A stretch of DNA of 64,000 bases from a beta proteobacterium AAP65. Lineage in GTDB: Bacteria; Pseudomonadota; Gammaproteobacteria; Burkholderiales; Burkholderiaceae_C. The position numbers and the translations under genes were made by a program. The notes beneath the pieces were generated by a model, which worked only from the letters and a program-made list of their open reading frames with translations, was not told where the DNA came from and did not search any database. The DNA lies in assembly GCA_001295865.1 (NCBI GenBank), contig LJHW01000002.1, forward strand, positions 1-64,000, in the 5' to 3' direction. Shown in pieces: positions 1-9,655 of the stretch (position 1 is the stretch's first letter; each line of letters starts with the position of its first letter).

Positions 1-106
1 TGGCGCATGGGGCGGGTCTCCAAAAATACGGCCGCGTGTTCTTGTGGGTGGTGCGGTGCGCGGGTGGGCGGGTGCGGTGAGGATGAGGCGCGGGTGCGCC
101 ACGGGC

Positions 107-1090
107 TCAGCGGCCGTGGGCGAGGGCGCTTTCGACGGCCGCCTGCACCTGGACGATGCTGGGCCAGGCGGCTGCGCCGGCTGCGCCGCCGGTTGCCGCC
201 TGCACCACCTGCACACCAGCGCCCCAGGGCTGCCAGAGGCGCGGGTCGCTGGGCCCCATCACCGAGACCAACGGTGTGCCCACCGCCGCGGCCATGTGGC
301 CCGGGCCGGTGTCGTTGGAGACCATCAGCGCGGCCTCCTGGAGCAGGGCGGCGTAGGTGCCGAGCTTCACGCCCGGCAGCACCGTGGCGCTGGCAAAACG
401 CGCCTGCGCTTCGGCCTCTTCACCCGGGCCGGGGCACACCACCACGGCGCGGCCGTAGCGCGGCAGCACCTGTGCGGCGAACGCCGGGAAGGCGGGCCAG
501 GTCTTGTCTTCGCCCGACCAGGTGCCGCCGGCGAAAGGGCAGATGAAGAGGCTGGCCGGAGCCAGGCCGTGCGCGGCGCGCAGCGCACGCGCAGCTGCAG
601 CGTGCGCGGCGCTGACACGCAGGCCGATCTGGGCCGGCGGCTCGGCCGTGGCCTGCAGCAGCGCATCACCCAGCTGCCAGTACACCCGCAGCTCGTGCAC
701 GCCGCGCTGGCGCGGCACCGCGCGGCCCAGCAGCAGGCTGCGGCCCTCCCAGGCGTGGCCCACGGCGCGCAGGCCGGCGAGGCGGCATTCCAGCGCGCTG
801 GAGAAAGAATCGGGCAGGCACAGCGCGTTCAGGCGGTTGTCGAAGCCGGGGTCGGCCGCCACGGCTTCGGCGCGCAGCCGGCGCAGCAGCGCGATGCGTT
901 CGCGGGTGCCCGCAGGCAGGCTGTGCACCGGCCAGCCGTGACCCGCCAGCAGCTCTTTCGCCCAGCCCTTGCCCACGAGTTGCAGCGCGTAGCCCGCGTC
1001 CGCCAGGCGCTGCAGCATCGGCACCGCGAGCGTGACGTCCCCGACCCAGTTGCGCAGGCGGACGATCAGCGGGCGGCTCGGCGCGGGCAT
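107..1090 (-). CDS. Glycosyltransferase family 9, LPS heptosyltransferase-like
   Basis: Predicted 327-residue cytoplasmic glycosyltransferase of the GT9 (ADP-heptose:LPS heptosyltransferase) family. The N terminus (MPAPSRPLIVRLRNWVGDV) carries the family's opening strand and GD-V turn. The C-terminal domain has the nucleotide-sugar motif SNDTGPGHMAAAVGTPLVSV followed by MGPSDP. The overall shape resembles WaaF. The ATG at 1090 is chosen because it begins exactly at the family N terminus; an upstream ATG at 1114 would add eight unconserved residues. It is divergent from the DUF4254 gene, with a 41-base gap that must hold both start regions. A role in LPS inner-core or other surface-glycan assembly is likely; the exact sugar acceptor cannot be told. 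Confidence 0.88.
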   Translation of the reverse strand: MPAPSRPLIVRLRNWVGDVTLAVPMLQRLADAGYALQLVGKGWAKELLAGHGWPVHSLPAGTRERIALLRRLRAEAVAADPGFDNRLNALCLPDSFSSALECRLAGLRAVGHAWEGRSLLLGRAVPRQRGVHELRVYWQLGDALLQATAEPPAQIGLRVSAAHAAAARALRAAHGLAPASLFICPFAGGTWSGEDKTWPAFPAFAAQVLPRYGRAVVVCPGPGEEAEAQARFASATVLPGVKLGTYAALLQEAALMVSNDTGPGHMAAAVGTPLVSVMGPSDPRLWQPWGAGVQVVQAATGGAAGAAAWPSIVQVQAAVESALAHGR

Positions 1091-1131
1091 GGGCGGCACA
1101 TAATCCGGCGGCATTCTGCCAGCCAACAACA

Positions 1132-1818
1132 ATGAACCTGCCCTCCACCGGCGCCCAAGCGGCGCACGCACCGACCGCTGCCTTGCCCAGCGCCGCCGAG
1201 GTGCTGGCCCTGCACGACCGCCTGCTCGCCACACCCGGCTGGCCGCAGCAGGCCCCGACCACCGACGGCCTGGGCCTGTGGCACTGGGTGCAGACCAACC
1301 ACCGCAACAACAGCCTGCTCTGGGCCGAAGAGGACCTGGCGCGCCGCACCACGGTCGCGGCCGAAGCCATCGCCGCCAACAAGCGCGCCATCGACGGCTA
1401 CAACCAGGCGCGCAACGACGCCACCGAGCGTGTCGACGAGATCCTGCTCGTGGCCCTGGGTCTGGTCGACCCGGCTTCGGCACGCACCGACGCACCTGTC
1501 TCCACCGTGCCGGCCAGCGCACGCCTGAACAGCGAAACCGCCGGCAGCATGGTCGACCGTCTGTCCATCATGGCGCTGAAGGCCCATGCGATGCGCCAGC
1601 AAACCTTGCGCAGCGACGTTGACGAAGCCCACCGCAGCGCCAGCAGCGTGAAGCTGCAGCGCCTGCTGCAACAGCGCGACGACCTCGCCGCGTGCCTGGA
1701 CGCCCTGCTGGCCGATGCCGCGGCCGGCCGTGCCTACTTCAAGGTCTACCGCCAGTTCAAGATGTACAACGACCCGCGCTTCAACCCCGAGCTTGTGAAG
1801 GAAGCGCGCGGTGCCTGA
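1132..1818 (+). CDS. DUF4254 domain protein
   Basis: A 228-residue soluble protein with the DUF4254 signature: an N-terminal LW(A)EEDLARR segment, then KRAIDGYNQARNDATERVDE, a helical RLSIMALKAHAMR stretch and a C-terminal YRQFKMYNDPRFNPEL tail. No catalytic motif or membrane segment is visible; it looks mostly helical. DUF4254 has no established function. It lies between two GT9 glycosyltransferases and 36 bases upstream of the waaC-like gene, on the same strand, so it is probably co-transcribed. An accessory role in LPS core or glycan assembly is inference from this placement only. Confidence 0.8.
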   Translation: MNLPSTGAQAAHAPTAALPSAAEVLALHDRLLATPGWPQQAPTTDGLGLWHWVQTNHRNNSLLWAEEDLARRTTVAAEAIAANKRAIDGYNQARNDATERVDEILLVALGLVDPASARTDAPVSTVPASARLNSETAGSMVDRLSIMALKAHAMRQQTLRSDVDEAHRSASSVKLQRLLQQRDDLAACLDALLADAAAGRAYFKVYRQFKMYNDPRFNPELVKEARGA

Positions 1819-1854
1819 GGCCGCTGTGCACCTGGCATGGATGGAAGGCGGCCG

Positions 1855-2802
1855 ATGCGGCTGCTGATCGTCAAGACCTCGTCGATGGGCGACGTGGTGC
1901 ATGCCACGCCGGTGCTCAACGACCTGCGCCGCCACCACCCGCAGGCCGAGGTGGACTGGCTGGTCGAGGCGCCGTTTGCCGCCATCCCGCAGATGCACCC
2001 GGGGGTGCGGCGCGTGCTGCCGCTGTCGTGGCGCAAGTGGCGCCAGCAGTTGCTGCAGCCCGCCACCTGGCGCGCGATGGGCGCACTGCGTGAGCAGCTG
2101 CGGGCCGGCCGCTACGACGGTGTGCTCGACCTGCAAGGCCTCCTGAAGAGCGCGCTGTGGGCGCGCCAGGCCGGCGCGCCGGTGCTGGGCTACGACGCTG
2201 CCAGCGCGCGCGAAAGCGCAGCCGCCTGGTTCTACAAGCACCGGGCCGCGGTGCCGAAAGACCTGCAGGCCGTGCAGCGCTGCCGCCAGCTGGCCGCCGC
2301 GCACCTGGGCTACCGCGTGGAAGGGCCGCCCGATTTCGGTTTGCGCGCCCCCAGCGCCACCTGGCAGCCGCGTTCGGCCTATGCGGTGCTGATCCCCAGC
2401 GCCAGCCGCCCCGAGAAACTCTGGCCCGAGCGCCACTGGGTGGCCGTCGGCAAGCGCCTGCAAGAGCGCGGCTGGCTGCCCGTGGTGCTGTGGGGCCGCG
2501 AGGCCGAACAGACCCTGGCCGAACGCATCGCCGCCAGCTGCGATGGCGATGTGCCGCCCTTCCTGCGCGTGGGCGAGATGGCCGCGGTGCTGGCCGGGGC
2601 GCAGGTGGTCATCGGCCTGGACACGGGCTTCACCCACCTGGCCGCGGCGCTGGGCCGGCCGACGCTGGGCATTTACTGCGACCACGACCCGGGTCTGGCC
2701 GGCATCACCGGCAACGGCCGTGTGGCCAGCATCGGTGGCAAGGGCCAGGTGCCCGGGCGCGCCGAGGTGCTGGCACTGATGGCGCAGCAGCTGGGCGCCT
2801 AG
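1855..2802 (+). CDS. waaC: Lipopolysaccharide heptosyltransferase I
   Basis: A 315-residue GT9 enzyme expected to add the first L-glycero-D-manno-heptose to Kdo2-lipid A at the inner face of the cytoplasmic membrane. The N terminus MRLLIVKTSSMGDVVHATPV is nearly the textbook WaaC start, and the C-terminal half has IGLDTGFTHLAAALGRPTLG, the ADP-heptose-binding motif. An in-frame ATG 18 bases upstream (1837) exists, but the ATG at 1855 matches the family start. It follows the DUF4254 gene closely and converges with lapB after 13 bases. Length fits the family (about 320). Confidence 0.92.
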   Translation: MRLLIVKTSSMGDVVHATPVLNDLRRHHPQAEVDWLVEAPFAAIPQMHPGVRRVLPLSWRKWRQQLLQPATWRAMGALREQLRAGRYDGVLDLQGLLKSALWARQAGAPVLGYDAASARESAAAWFYKHRAAVPKDLQAVQRCRQLAAAHLGYRVEGPPDFGLRAPSATWQPRSAYAVLIPSASRPEKLWPERHWVAVGKRLQERGWLPVVLWGREAEQTLAERIAASCDGDVPPFLRVGEMAAVLAGAQVVIGLDTGFTHLAAALGRPTLGIYCDHDPGLAGITGNGRVASIGGKGQVPGRAEVLALMAQQLGA

Positions 2803-2815
2803 GCGCGCTGCCGGT

Positions 2816-3967
2816 TCAGAGCGCGTCGAGGCGCTGTGTGGGGTAGCTGTCCCAGGTCAGGCAACCCGGGCATTGCCAGTAGTAGTGCTGGGCCTCGAAG
2901 CCGCAGGCGGCACAGCGGTAGCGCTGCAGCGGCGCTGCGCCGCGTTTGACGGCGGTTTGCAGCAGCGGCACGGCGTCTTCTGTCCACAGTCCGGCCGGCA
3001 CGGCCAGCAGGCGTTGTGCGCCCGAGAGCGTGGGCTGCTGCTGCAGGTGGGCCAGCAGGCGCGGCAGGCGGGCCGGGTCGGCCGGGTCTTCCAGCGTTTC
3101 GAGCGCTTGCACCAGTTCCAGCGCCGGCAGCCGGGCCAGGGTCTGCGTCAGCGCGGCGTGGGCCTCGGCGCCGCGGCCGGCGGCGAGCGCGGCCCGCGCG
3201 TAGTCGGCCGCCACCAGCAGGAAGGCCGCGGGCTGGCTGTCCAGCAAGGCCTGCCAGGTGTCCAAGGCGCGGGCCGGCTGCCCGGCTTTCATCAAGCGGT
3301 GGCCGGCCAGCAGCACCGGGCGCGCGGCCTGCGGCGCGGCTTCGCGGGCGCGCTGCAGGGCGGCTTCGGCGTCGAAGGGCTGGCCGGCGGCATCGGCGGC
3401 TTCGGCCAATTCGCACTCGTAGTGCGCGATGCGCGAGCCGAAGGCGCCGGTGCCGGCGGCTTCGAGCTGGCGGGCCACGGCGGCAGCGCGCTGCCAGTCG
3501 CGGCTGCGTTCGTAGAGCGACAGCAAGGCCAGCCGCGCCTCGCCGTCAAAGGCCGTGCCTTCCAGGGCCTGCCAGGCGGCCTCGGCGCGGTCGAAGAGAC
3601 CGGCCTTCATGAAGTCTTGCGCCAGCGCACGCTGCGCGCGTTCGTGATCGCCGGCCTTCAGGTCGCTGCGACTCAGCAGGTGCTGGTGCACACGCACCGC
3701 ACGCTCGAACTCGCCGCGGCGGCGGAAGAGGTTGCCCAGCGCGAAGTGCAGCTCGGTGGTGTCGGGGTCGTATTGCACCGCCTCGATGAAGGCGTCGATG
3801 GCTTTGTCCTGCTGTTCGTTGAGCAGCAGGTTCAGGCCCTTGAAGTAGGCCCGCGGCGCGTCTTCACGCTCGCGCTTGAGCTGCTTCAGGTCGAAACGCG
3901 AGGCCATCCAGCCCAGCGCGAAGGCCACGGGCAGGCCGATCAGCAGCCACTGCAGGTCGAATTCCAT
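2816..3967 (-). CDS. lapB: Lipopolysaccharide assembly protein B (TPR/rubredoxin)
   Basis: A 383-residue inner-membrane-anchored TPR protein. LapB (YciM) guides FtsH-dependent turnover of LpxC and so balances LPS against phospholipid synthesis. Residues 1-22 form one membrane anchor (LQWLLIGLPVAFALGWMA). The middle is TPR-like, with LNLLLNEQQDKAIDAFIEAV and LGNLFRRRGEFERAV among the clearest helices. The C terminus carries a rubredoxin-type zinc site, CAACGF then CPGC. It lies six bases downstream of lapA, the usual order in this phylum. Nothing is missing relative to the family. Confidence 0.95.
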   Translation of the reverse strand: MEFDLQWLLIGLPVAFALGWMASRFDLKQLKREREDAPRAYFKGLNLLLNEQQDKAIDAFIEAVQYDPDTTELHFALGNLFRRRGEFERAVRVHQHLLSRSDLKAGDHERAQRALAQDFMKAGLFDRAEAAWQALEGTAFDGEARLALLSLYERSRDWQRAAAVARQLEAAGTGAFGSRIAHYECELAEAADAAGQPFDAEAALQRAREAAPQAARPVLLAGHRLMKAGQPARALDTWQALLDSQPAAFLLVAADYARAALAAGRGAEAHAALTQTLARLPALELVQALETLEDPADPARLPRLLAHLQQQPTLSGAQRLLAVPAGLWTEDAVPLLQTAVKRGAAPLQRYRCAACGFEAQHYYWQCPGCLTWDSYPTQRLDAL

Positions 3968-3973
3968 CAGCGG

Positions 3974-4288
3974 CTAGAGCCCTTCGCGCGGCGGGTGCTC
4001 AGGCCCGAACTCGCTGGGCATCAGGCTGCTGGGCGGTGCACTGCTGGGTTTGACGGGCTCGGGCGCGTTGCGCTTGGCCACGCGGCGCTGGTGCCACCAG
4101 CTGGGCAGCATGGCCATCACGCCGATGGCGCAGCCCGCGGCGAATGCCACCAGCACCACGATGACCATGGGCGTGCGCCATTCCACCCCGAAAAACCAGC
4201 GCACCGTGGCCAGTTGCTGGTTGTTCAGCGCGAAGGCGAACAGCGTGAAGAAGATGAAGGCCCAGAACAGCCTGATGAAGAAGCGCAT
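3974..4288 (-). CDS. lapA: Lipopolysaccharide assembly protein A (LapA, DUF1049)
   Basis: A 104-residue inner-membrane protein with two hydrophobic segments, roughly residues 5-22 (LFWAFIFFTLFAFALNN) and 42-62 (VIVVLVAFAAGCAIGVMAML), followed by a basic, proline-rich cytoplasmic tail. The ALNNQQ...V.WFFG turn between the segments is the DUF1049/LapA signature. LapA partners LapB in LPS assembly. Placement directly upstream of lapB and downstream of ihfB is the standard proteobacterial order. Confidence 0.92.
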   Translation of the reverse strand: MRFFIRLFWAFIFFTLFAFALNNQQLATVRWFFGVEWRTPMVIVVLVAFAAGCAIGVMAMLPSWWHQRRVAKRNAPEPVKPSSAPPSSLMPSEFGPEHPPREGL

Positions 4289-4320
4289 GCAGCGCCGATT
4301 CTAGGCGGGGGGCGGCGGGC

Positions 4321-4638
4321 TCAGTCGTCGAGCGCGGCCTCGCCAGCGCCGGTCGGGGCCTGCTTGTCGACCGCTTCGCGCAGCGCCTTGCCGGGCTTGA
4401 AGTGCGGCACCAGCTTCTCGGGGATGACGACCTGCTCACCGCTGCGCGGGTTGCGGCCCATGCGGGGCGGGCGGCGGTTGATGCTGAAGCTGCCAAAACC
4501 GCGGATCTCGATGCGGTGGCCGCGGGCCAAGGCATCGCTCATCGCGTCGAGGATGGTCTTCACGGCGAACTCGGTGTCGCGCTGCGTGAGCTGCGAAAAG
4601 CGCTCGGCCAGGCGGGTGACGAGATCGGAACGTGTCAT
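4321..4638 (-). CDS. ihfB: Integration host factor subunit beta
   Basis: A 105-residue DNA-bending protein that pairs with IHF-alpha. The start [19 protein letters not shown] at 4638 matches IhfB; the open frame extends upstream but has no family similarity there. The beta-arm region shows [20 protein letters not shown] with the conserved proline-containing NPRSGE tip, then [13 protein letters not shown] short acidic tail (GEAALDD) follows. It lies downstream of rpsA, as in most Burkholderiales and in E. coli. A 7-bp hairpin (4659-4665 with 4674-4680) sits in the 149-base rpsA-ihfB gap just upstream of the start. Confidence 0.96.
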   Translation of the reverse strand: MTRSDLVTRLAERFSQLTQRDTEFAVKTILDAMSDALARGHRIEIRGFGSFSINRRPPRMGRNPRSGEQVVIPEKLVPHFKPGKALREAVDKQAPTGAGEAALDD

Positions 4639-4684
4639 GGGGCTGCTGCAGGTGAAGACGGCCCGGCTGGAAGCGGGCCGCCCT

Positions 4685-4721
4685 GAATGAAGAAGCCCGC
4701 GCGCCCGGGGGCGGCGCGGGC
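4685..4721 (-). terminator. Possible terminator downstream of rpsA
   Basis: Read on the minus strand, an 8-bp perfect GC stem (arms 4714-4721 and 4695-4702) closes an 11-base loop and is followed by a weak T/C-rich run (TTCTTC). It could attenuate rpsA transcription before ihfB. The T tract is poor, so partial read-through is likely. Confidence 0.4.
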
Positions 4722-4786
4722 CTGTCGAACAGGGGCTCAGAAACTGAGGGCCGGCGCTGCACCAGGCAGCACCGGCCGGCCGCGGC

Positions 4787-6505
4787 TTATTCGCCGCGGT
4801 TGTCGAGCTTGGCGCGCAGCAGGGCGCCCAGGCTCGTGGTGCCGGCGTTTTCACGCTCGTTGGTCTGGCTCAGGCGCTGCATGGCTTGCTGCTCGTCAGC
4901 GTTGTCCTTGGCCTTGATCGACAGCTGGATGCTGCGCATCTTGCGGTCGACGTTGATGACCATCACGCTGACTTCATCGCCTTCCTTCAGCACGTTGCGC
5001 GCGTCTTCCACGCGGTCACGGCTGATTTCGCTGGCGCGCAGGTAGCCGGTGACGTCTTCGTTCAGCTGGATCTCGGCGCCGCGCGGGTCGACGCTCTTGA
5101 CCTTGCCGTTGACCACGGCGCCACGGTCGTTGATCGTGGTGAAGCTGGTGAAGGGGTCGGTGTCGAGCTGCTTGATGCCCAGGCTGATGCGCTCGCGCTC
5201 CACGTCCACGGCCAGCACGATCGCGTCGACTTCCTGGCCCTTCTTGTAGTTGCGCACGGCGGTTTCGCCCGGCTCGTGCCACGACAGGTCGGACAGGTGC
5301 ACCAGGCCGTCGATGCCGGCCGACAGGCCGATGAAGACGCCGAAGTCGGTGATGCTCTTGACCGGGCCCTTGACGCGGTCGCCGCGCTTGACCGTGGTGC
5401 TGAATTCTTCCCACGGGTTGGCCTTGCACTGCTTCATGCCCAGGCTGATGCGGCGCTTGTCTTCGTCGATCTCCAGGACCATGACTTCGACTTCCTCGCC
5501 CAGGGTGACGACCTTGGCGGGCGCGACGTTCTTGTTGGTCCAGTCCATCTCGGAGACGTGCACCAGGCCTTCGATGCCCGGCTCGATCTCGACGAACGCG
5601 CCGTAGTCGGCGATGTTCGTGATCTTGCCGAACAGGCGGGTGCTGTTCGGGTAGCGGCGGCTCACGCCGTGCCACGGGTCGTCGCCCAGCTGCTTCAGGC
5701 CCAGGCTGACGCGGTTCTTCTCGGCGTCGAACTTCAGGACCTTGGCGGTGAGTTCCTGGCCGACCGTCACCACTTCGCTCGGGTGACGGACACGGCGCCA
5801 GGCCATGTCGGTGATGTGCAGCAGGCCGTCGATGCCACCCAGGTCGACGAAGGCGCCGTACTCGGTGATGTTCTTGACCACGCCGTTGACGATGGCGCCT
5901 TCGCTCAGGGTCTCGAGCAGCTTGGCGCGCTCTTCACCCATGCTCGCCTCGACGACAGCGCGGCGGCTCAGCACCACGTTGTTGCGCTTGCGGTCGAGCT
6001 TGATGACCTTGAACTCCATGGTCTTGCCTTCGAACGGCGTCATGTCCTTGACGGGACGCGTGTCGAGCAGGCTGCCAGGCAGGAAGGCGCGGATGCCGTT
6101 GACCAGGACGGTCAGACCGCCCTTGACCTTGCCACTGACCGTGCCGGTGACGAATTCGCCGCTTTCCAGCGAGTTCTCCAGGCTCATCCACGAAGCCAGG
6201 CGCTTGGCCTTGTCGCGGCTGAGGATGGTGTCGCCGTAGCCGTTCTCGACGGCGTCGATGGCCACCGAGACGAAGTCGCCGACTTGAACTTCCAGCTCGC
6301 CCTGGTCGTTCTTGAATTCTTCGATCGCGACGTAGCTCTCGCTCTTGAGGCCGGCGTTCACCACGACGTGGTTGAACTCGATGCGCACGACTTCAGCGGA
6401 GATGACCTCGCCGACGCGCATGTCGTTGGACTTGAGCGACTCTTCGAACAGGGCCGCGAATTCGGACATGCCACCCTTGGCGGTGACGGTAGTGGTAACG
6501 GACAT
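4787..6505 (-). CDS. rpsA: 30S ribosomal protein S1
   Basis: A 572-residue RNA-binding protein that brings mRNA to the 30S subunit. The start [20 protein letters not shown] at 6505 is preceded by an AGGA Shine-Dalgarno five bases upstream (AGGAAACTCATG). Six S1/OB-fold repeats are recognisable, each with a [24 protein letters not shown] core, for example [21 protein letters not shown] and [21 protein letters not shown]. Length is close to the 557-570 typical of proteobacterial S1. It lies between aroA-cmk and ihfB, matching the conserved cmk-rpsA-ihfB order. Confidence 0.97.
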   Translation of the reverse strand: MSVTTTVTAKGGMSEFAALFEESLKSNDMRVGEVISAEVVRIEFNHVVVNAGLKSESYVAIEEFKNDQGELEVQVGDFVSVAIDAVENGYGDTILSRDKAKRLASWMSLENSLESGEFVTGTVSGKVKGGLTVLVNGIRAFLPGSLLDTRPVKDMTPFEGKTMEFKVIKLDRKRNNVVLSRRAVVEASMGEERAKLLETLSEGAIVNGVVKNITEYGAFVDLGGIDGLLHITDMAWRRVRHPSEVVTVGQELTAKVLKFDAEKNRVSLGLKQLGDDPWHGVSRRYPNSTRLFGKITNIADYGAFVEIEPGIEGLVHVSEMDWTNKNVAPAKVVTLGEEVEVMVLEIDEDKRRISLGMKQCKANPWEEFSTTVKRGDRVKGPVKSITDFGVFIGLSAGIDGLVHLSDLSWHEPGETAVRNYKKGQEVDAIVLAVDVERERISLGIKQLDTDPFTSFTTINDRGAVVNGKVKSVDPRGAEIQLNEDVTGYLRASEISRDRVEDARNVLKEGDEVSVMVINVDRKMRSIQLSIKAKDNADEQQAMQRLSQTNERENAGTTSLGALLRAKLDNRGE

Positions 6506-6640
6506 GAGTTTCCTGAGTACCCGGAGGAGTTGACAGCAGAGCCGGGCGTGCGTGCGGCGGGTGCCGCGGTTGGGGTTGAACACCCCGCACACCCATGGGC
6601 CTGACGGCCACTGCGGGAGGTGTGCGGGACCTCTGGCGTA

Positions 6641-8707
6641 CTAGCTGCGGGCCGGGAAGGGCCGGCGGGCTTGCCACCAGCTCAACACCTGTTGCACCGA
6701 GTCTTCGACGCTGAGGTCCGAGTTGTCCAGCAAGTACGCGTCTTCGGCGGGCTTCAAGGGGGCCACGGCCCGGTTTTTGTCACGGGCGTCGCGGGCCTCA
6801 AGGTCTGCGCGAAGGTCGGTGATGCTAGCCGGAATTCCCTTGGAAATCAACTGCTTATGGCGCCTCTCGGCCCGCGTGGCGGCACTCGCCGTGAGGTAGA
6901 CCTTCAGCGGGGCGGCGGGGAAGATGACGGTACCCATGTCGCGGCCGTCGGCCACCAGGCCCGGGGCGCGGCGGAAGGCCAGCTGCAGGTCTTGCAGCGC
7001 GTGGCGCACGGCCGGCAGCGCCGAGATGCGGCTGGCGCGCAGGCCGGCTTCTTCGGTGCGAAGCTGTTCGCTGACTTCGCGCCCGCGCAGCCAGGCGCGG
7101 CTGCCCTCGGGACCATGGCCGAAACGCAGATCGAGCAGGCCGGCCAGGCGGGCCAGTGCCGGCTCGTCGGTGTCGGCCACGCCGTCCCACTGCGCGGCCA
7201 GCCCCGTCGCGCGGTAGAGCGCGCCGGAATCGAGCAGCACGTAGCCGAGTGCGTCGGCCACGGCCGCCGCCAGCGTGCCCTTGCCCGAGGCCGTGGGGCC
7301 GTCGATGCAGATCACAGGGATGTCTTCGGTGCGCGCGGTCACCAGGGCCAGCAGGGCCTCGAAGTACTCGGGGAAGGTCTTGCCGACGCAGCGCGGCTCC
7401 AGGATGCGCACCGGGCAGCCGGCTTCGGCACGGCCGGTGGGCGCCAGCGGGTTGAAGGCGGCCAGCGACAGGCACATGGCCATGCGGTGGTCGTCGTAGG
7501 TGTGGATGGCGGCCGGGCGCCAGGCGCCGGCAGCCGGGGGCGTGACCTCGATGAAGTCGGGCCCTTCGGTGACGGTGGCGCCGACCTGGCGCAGTTCGGT
7601 CGCCATCGCGGCGATGCGGTCTGTTTCTTTGACGCGCCAGCTGGCGATGCCGCTCAGGCGCGTGGTGCCTTCTGCGTAGAGCGCCATCACCGCCAGCGTC
7701 ATCGCGGCGTCGGGGATGTGCTTGCAGTCGAGGTCGATGGCCGCGAGCGGCCAGCGGCCGCGGTGCACTTCCAGCCAGCCCGGGCCGCTCTTGACCTGCG
7801 CGCCCATGGCCATGGCGGCGTCGACGAAGCGGATGTCGCCCTGGATGCTGTCGCTGCCCACACCTTCGATGCGCACCGGCGCGCCGCCATGCGCCGCGAT
7901 GGCGCCCAAGGCCACGAAGTACGAGGCCGACGAGGCATCACCCTCCACGTGCACCGCGCCCGGTGACCGGTAGGCGCTGCCTTGGGGAATGGTGAAACGC
8001 TGCCAGCCCTCTTGCCGCACCGCGATGCCGAAGCGCTGCAGCAGGTTCAGCGTGATGCTGATGTAGGGCTGGCTGATGAGCTCACCTTCCACCTCGATGG
8101 TGATGTCGCGTTGCGCGCTCACCAGCGGCAGCGCGAGCAGCAAGGCCGTGAGGAACTGGCTGGAGACATCGCCCCGCACACGGATGGGCTGCTGTGTCGC
8201 CAGTTCGCCACCGGCCGTGCCCGAAACGCGCAGCGGCGGGTAGCCCGGCGTGCCCAGGTCTTCGACCGTGCAGCCCAGCGGCCGCAGCGCGTCCACCAGG
8301 TCGCCGATGGGGCGCTCGTGCATGCGCGGCACGCCGCGCAGCGTGTAGCGGCCGCCTTGTGTGGCGGCCACCACGGCGAGTGCCGCGGCCAGCGGGCGCA
8401 TCGCCGTGCCGGCATTGCCCAGGAAAAGATCGGCCTCCTGCACCGCCAGCCGGCCGCCCAGGCCTGTGAGGTGCAGCGCCCGGTACCGGCCTTCGCCCTG
8501 CCACTGCAGGCCGCAGCCCAGCGTGGCCAGCGCATCGAGCATCACGCGCGTGTCGTCGCTGTCCAGCAGGTCGTGCACGGCGGTGGTGCCGCTGGCCAGC
8601 CCGGCCAGGAGCAGCACGCGGTTGCTGATGCTCTTGCTGCCGGGCAAGCGCACCGTGCCCGAAGCGCCGGTCAGCGGCGGAAGGTCGAGGAAAGGGATGT
8701 CGTGCAT
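6641..8707 (-). CDS. aroA-cmk: Bifunctional 3-phosphoshikimate 1-carboxyvinyltransferase / cytidylate kinase (AroA-Cmk fusion)
   Basis: One uninterrupted 688-residue frame carries two enzymes. Residues 1 to about 450 are EPSP synthase: [17 protein letters not shown] near the N terminus, the [10 protein letters not shown] loop and [13 protein letters not shown], then [13 protein letters not shown]. From about residue 455 a full cytidylate kinase follows ([15 protein letters not shown]-loop, then RKxx-like [13 protein letters not shown] and DLEARDARD). EPSP synthase makes the chorismate precursor; Cmk phosphorylates CMP/dCMP. In many relatives these are adjacent separate genes; here no stop separates them. 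The ATG at 8707 is preferred over a TTG at 8731 because it begins the EPSP synthase fold. The linker around residue 450 is short. Confidence 0.95.
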   Translation of the reverse strand: MHDIPFLDLPPLTGASGTVRLPGSKSISNRVLLLAGLASGTTAVHDLLDSDDTRVMLDALATLGCGLQWQGEGRYRALHLTGLGGRLAVQEADLFLGNAGTAMRPLAAALAVVAATQGGRYTLRGVPRMHERPIGDLVDALRPLGCTVEDLGTPGYPPLRVSGTAGGELATQQPIRVRGDVSSQFLTALLLALPLVSAQRDITIEVEGELISQPYISITLNLLQRFGIAVRQEGWQRFTIPQGSAYRSPGAVHVEGDASSASYFVALGAIAAHGGAPVRIEGVGSDSIQGDIRFVDAAMAMGAQVKSGPGWLEVHRGRWPLAAIDLDCKHIPDAAMTLAVMALYAEGTTRLSGIASWRVKETDRIAAMATELRQVGATVTEGPDFIEVTPPAAGAWRPAAIHTYDDHRMAMCLSLAAFNPLAPTGRAEAGCPVRILEPRCVGKTFPEYFEALLALVTARTEDIPVICIDGPTASGKGTLAAAVADALGYVLLDSGALYRATGLAAQWDGVADTDEPALARLAGLLDLRFGHGPEGSRAWLRGREVSEQLRTEEAGLRASRISALPAVRHALQDLQLAFRRAPGLVADGRDMGTVIFPAAPLKVYLTASAATRAERRHKQLISKGIPASITDLRADLEARDARDKNRAVAPLKPAEDAYLLDNSDLSVEDSVQQVLSWWQARRPFPARS

Positions 8708-8734
8708 GCGCGCGGGGCGCAGCGCCCCCAAGAG

Positions 8735-8760
8735 GGTTCAGGAAGAAGGTTCAGGAAGAG
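8735..8760. repeat. 13-bp tandem duplication at the tyrA 3' end
   Basis: Two adjacent 13-base copies (8735-8747 and 8748-8760) differ only at the last base. The tyrA stop codon lies in one of them. It looks like a small slippage duplication with no obvious function. Confidence 0.8.
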
Positions 8761-9653
8761 GCGGGAGGCTTGCCGGTGCCCGGCACCCGCGGTGCGCCCA
8801 TCTGCCAGGTGGCGCGGCCTTCGGAAGGCCCTCGGATCAGGCCTTCCAGCGCATCGGCATTGCCCTCGCGCATCACGTGTTCCAGCGCGTCGAGCGCTTG
8901 GCGGAAGCGCTGGCTCTGCTTGAGCACCTCTTCGCGGTTGGCCACCAGGATGTCGCGCCAGGTCTCGGGGCTGCTGGCCGCGATGCGCGTGAAATCGCGA
9001 AAGCCGGGGCCGGCCAGAGAGAGAAAGTCGCGCCCGGCCGGCTGGTTCACCACCGAGCTGAAGTAGGCGAAGGCCAGCAGGTGCGGCAGGTGGCTCACGG
9101 CGGCGAAGGCGGCGTCGTGGTTCTCCGGTGTCATTTTCAGCACCTGCGCGCCGATGCTGCTCCACACGTCGGTGGCTTTCTGCACCAGTTCTGGCGAGGT
9201 CTGTTGCAGCGGCGTGAGGATGACCTGACGGCCGTTGTAGAGCGCCGCATCGGCATGCTGGATGCCCGAGACCTCTTTGCCTGCGATGGGGTGTGCCGGT
9301 ACGAAAGAGCCGATGCGCTCGCGCAGCACGCGCCGCGCGGCGTCAACCACGTCGCGCTTCGTGCTGCCCACATCCATGACCAGCACGCCGGGCTCCACCA
9401 AGTGGCGGATCGCCTTGAAGGTGGTTTCCGTGGCGGCCACCGGCACGGCGATGAGCACGATGTCCGAGCCTGACACCGCCAGCAGTGCCGATTCGGCGGC
9501 CACGTCGATGACGCCCATGCGCTTGGCGCGTTCGGTGGTGCTGGGCGACTTGCTGTAGCCGACGACGCGTTTGACCAGACCGGCCCGCTTGAGCGCCAGC
9601 GCGAAGCTGCCGCCCATCAGGCCGCATCCGATGACGCCGAGTTGCTGGAACAT
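8751..9653 (-). CDS. tyrA: Prephenate dehydrogenase
   Basis: A 300-residue NAD-dependent enzyme converting prephenate to 4-hydroxyphenylpyruvate for tyrosine synthesis. A Rossmann domain opens with LGVIGCGLMGGSFALALK; the substrate region has DVGSTKRDVV and PAHPIAGKEVSGIQHAD; the helical dimerisation domain holds the histidine-containing AAVSHLPHLLAFAYF. The ATG at 9653 lies two bases past the pheA stop, so translation is probably coupled; an alternative TTG at 9659 would overlap pheA. The C-terminal tail from about residue 275 (basic, proline-rich) is unconserved. hisC, often found between pheA and tyrA in relatives, is absent here. Confidence 0.95.
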   Translation of the reverse strand: MFQQLGVIGCGLMGGSFALALKRAGLVKRVVGYSKSPSTTERAKRMGVIDVAAESALLAVSGSDIVLIAVPVAATETTFKAIRHLVEPGVLVMDVGSTKRDVVDAARRVLRERIGSFVPAHPIAGKEVSGIQHADAALYNGRQVILTPLQQTSPELVQKATDVWSSIGAQVLKMTPENHDAAFAAVSHLPHLLAFAYFSSVVNQPAGRDFLSLAGPGFRDFTRIAASSPETWRDILVANREEVLKQSQRFRQALDALEHVMREGNADALEGLIRGPSEGRATWQMGAPRVPGTGKPPASS

Positions 9654-9655
9654 GG

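Noticed and set aside
1..8. Start of another leftward gene
   Set aside because: A minus-strand ATG at 6-8 with a GGAG about nine bases upstream could be a start codon, but fewer than three codons are inside the window.
4886..6604. A 572-codon plus-strand open frame
   Set aside because: Mirror of rpsA; the S1 repeats lie on the minus strand.
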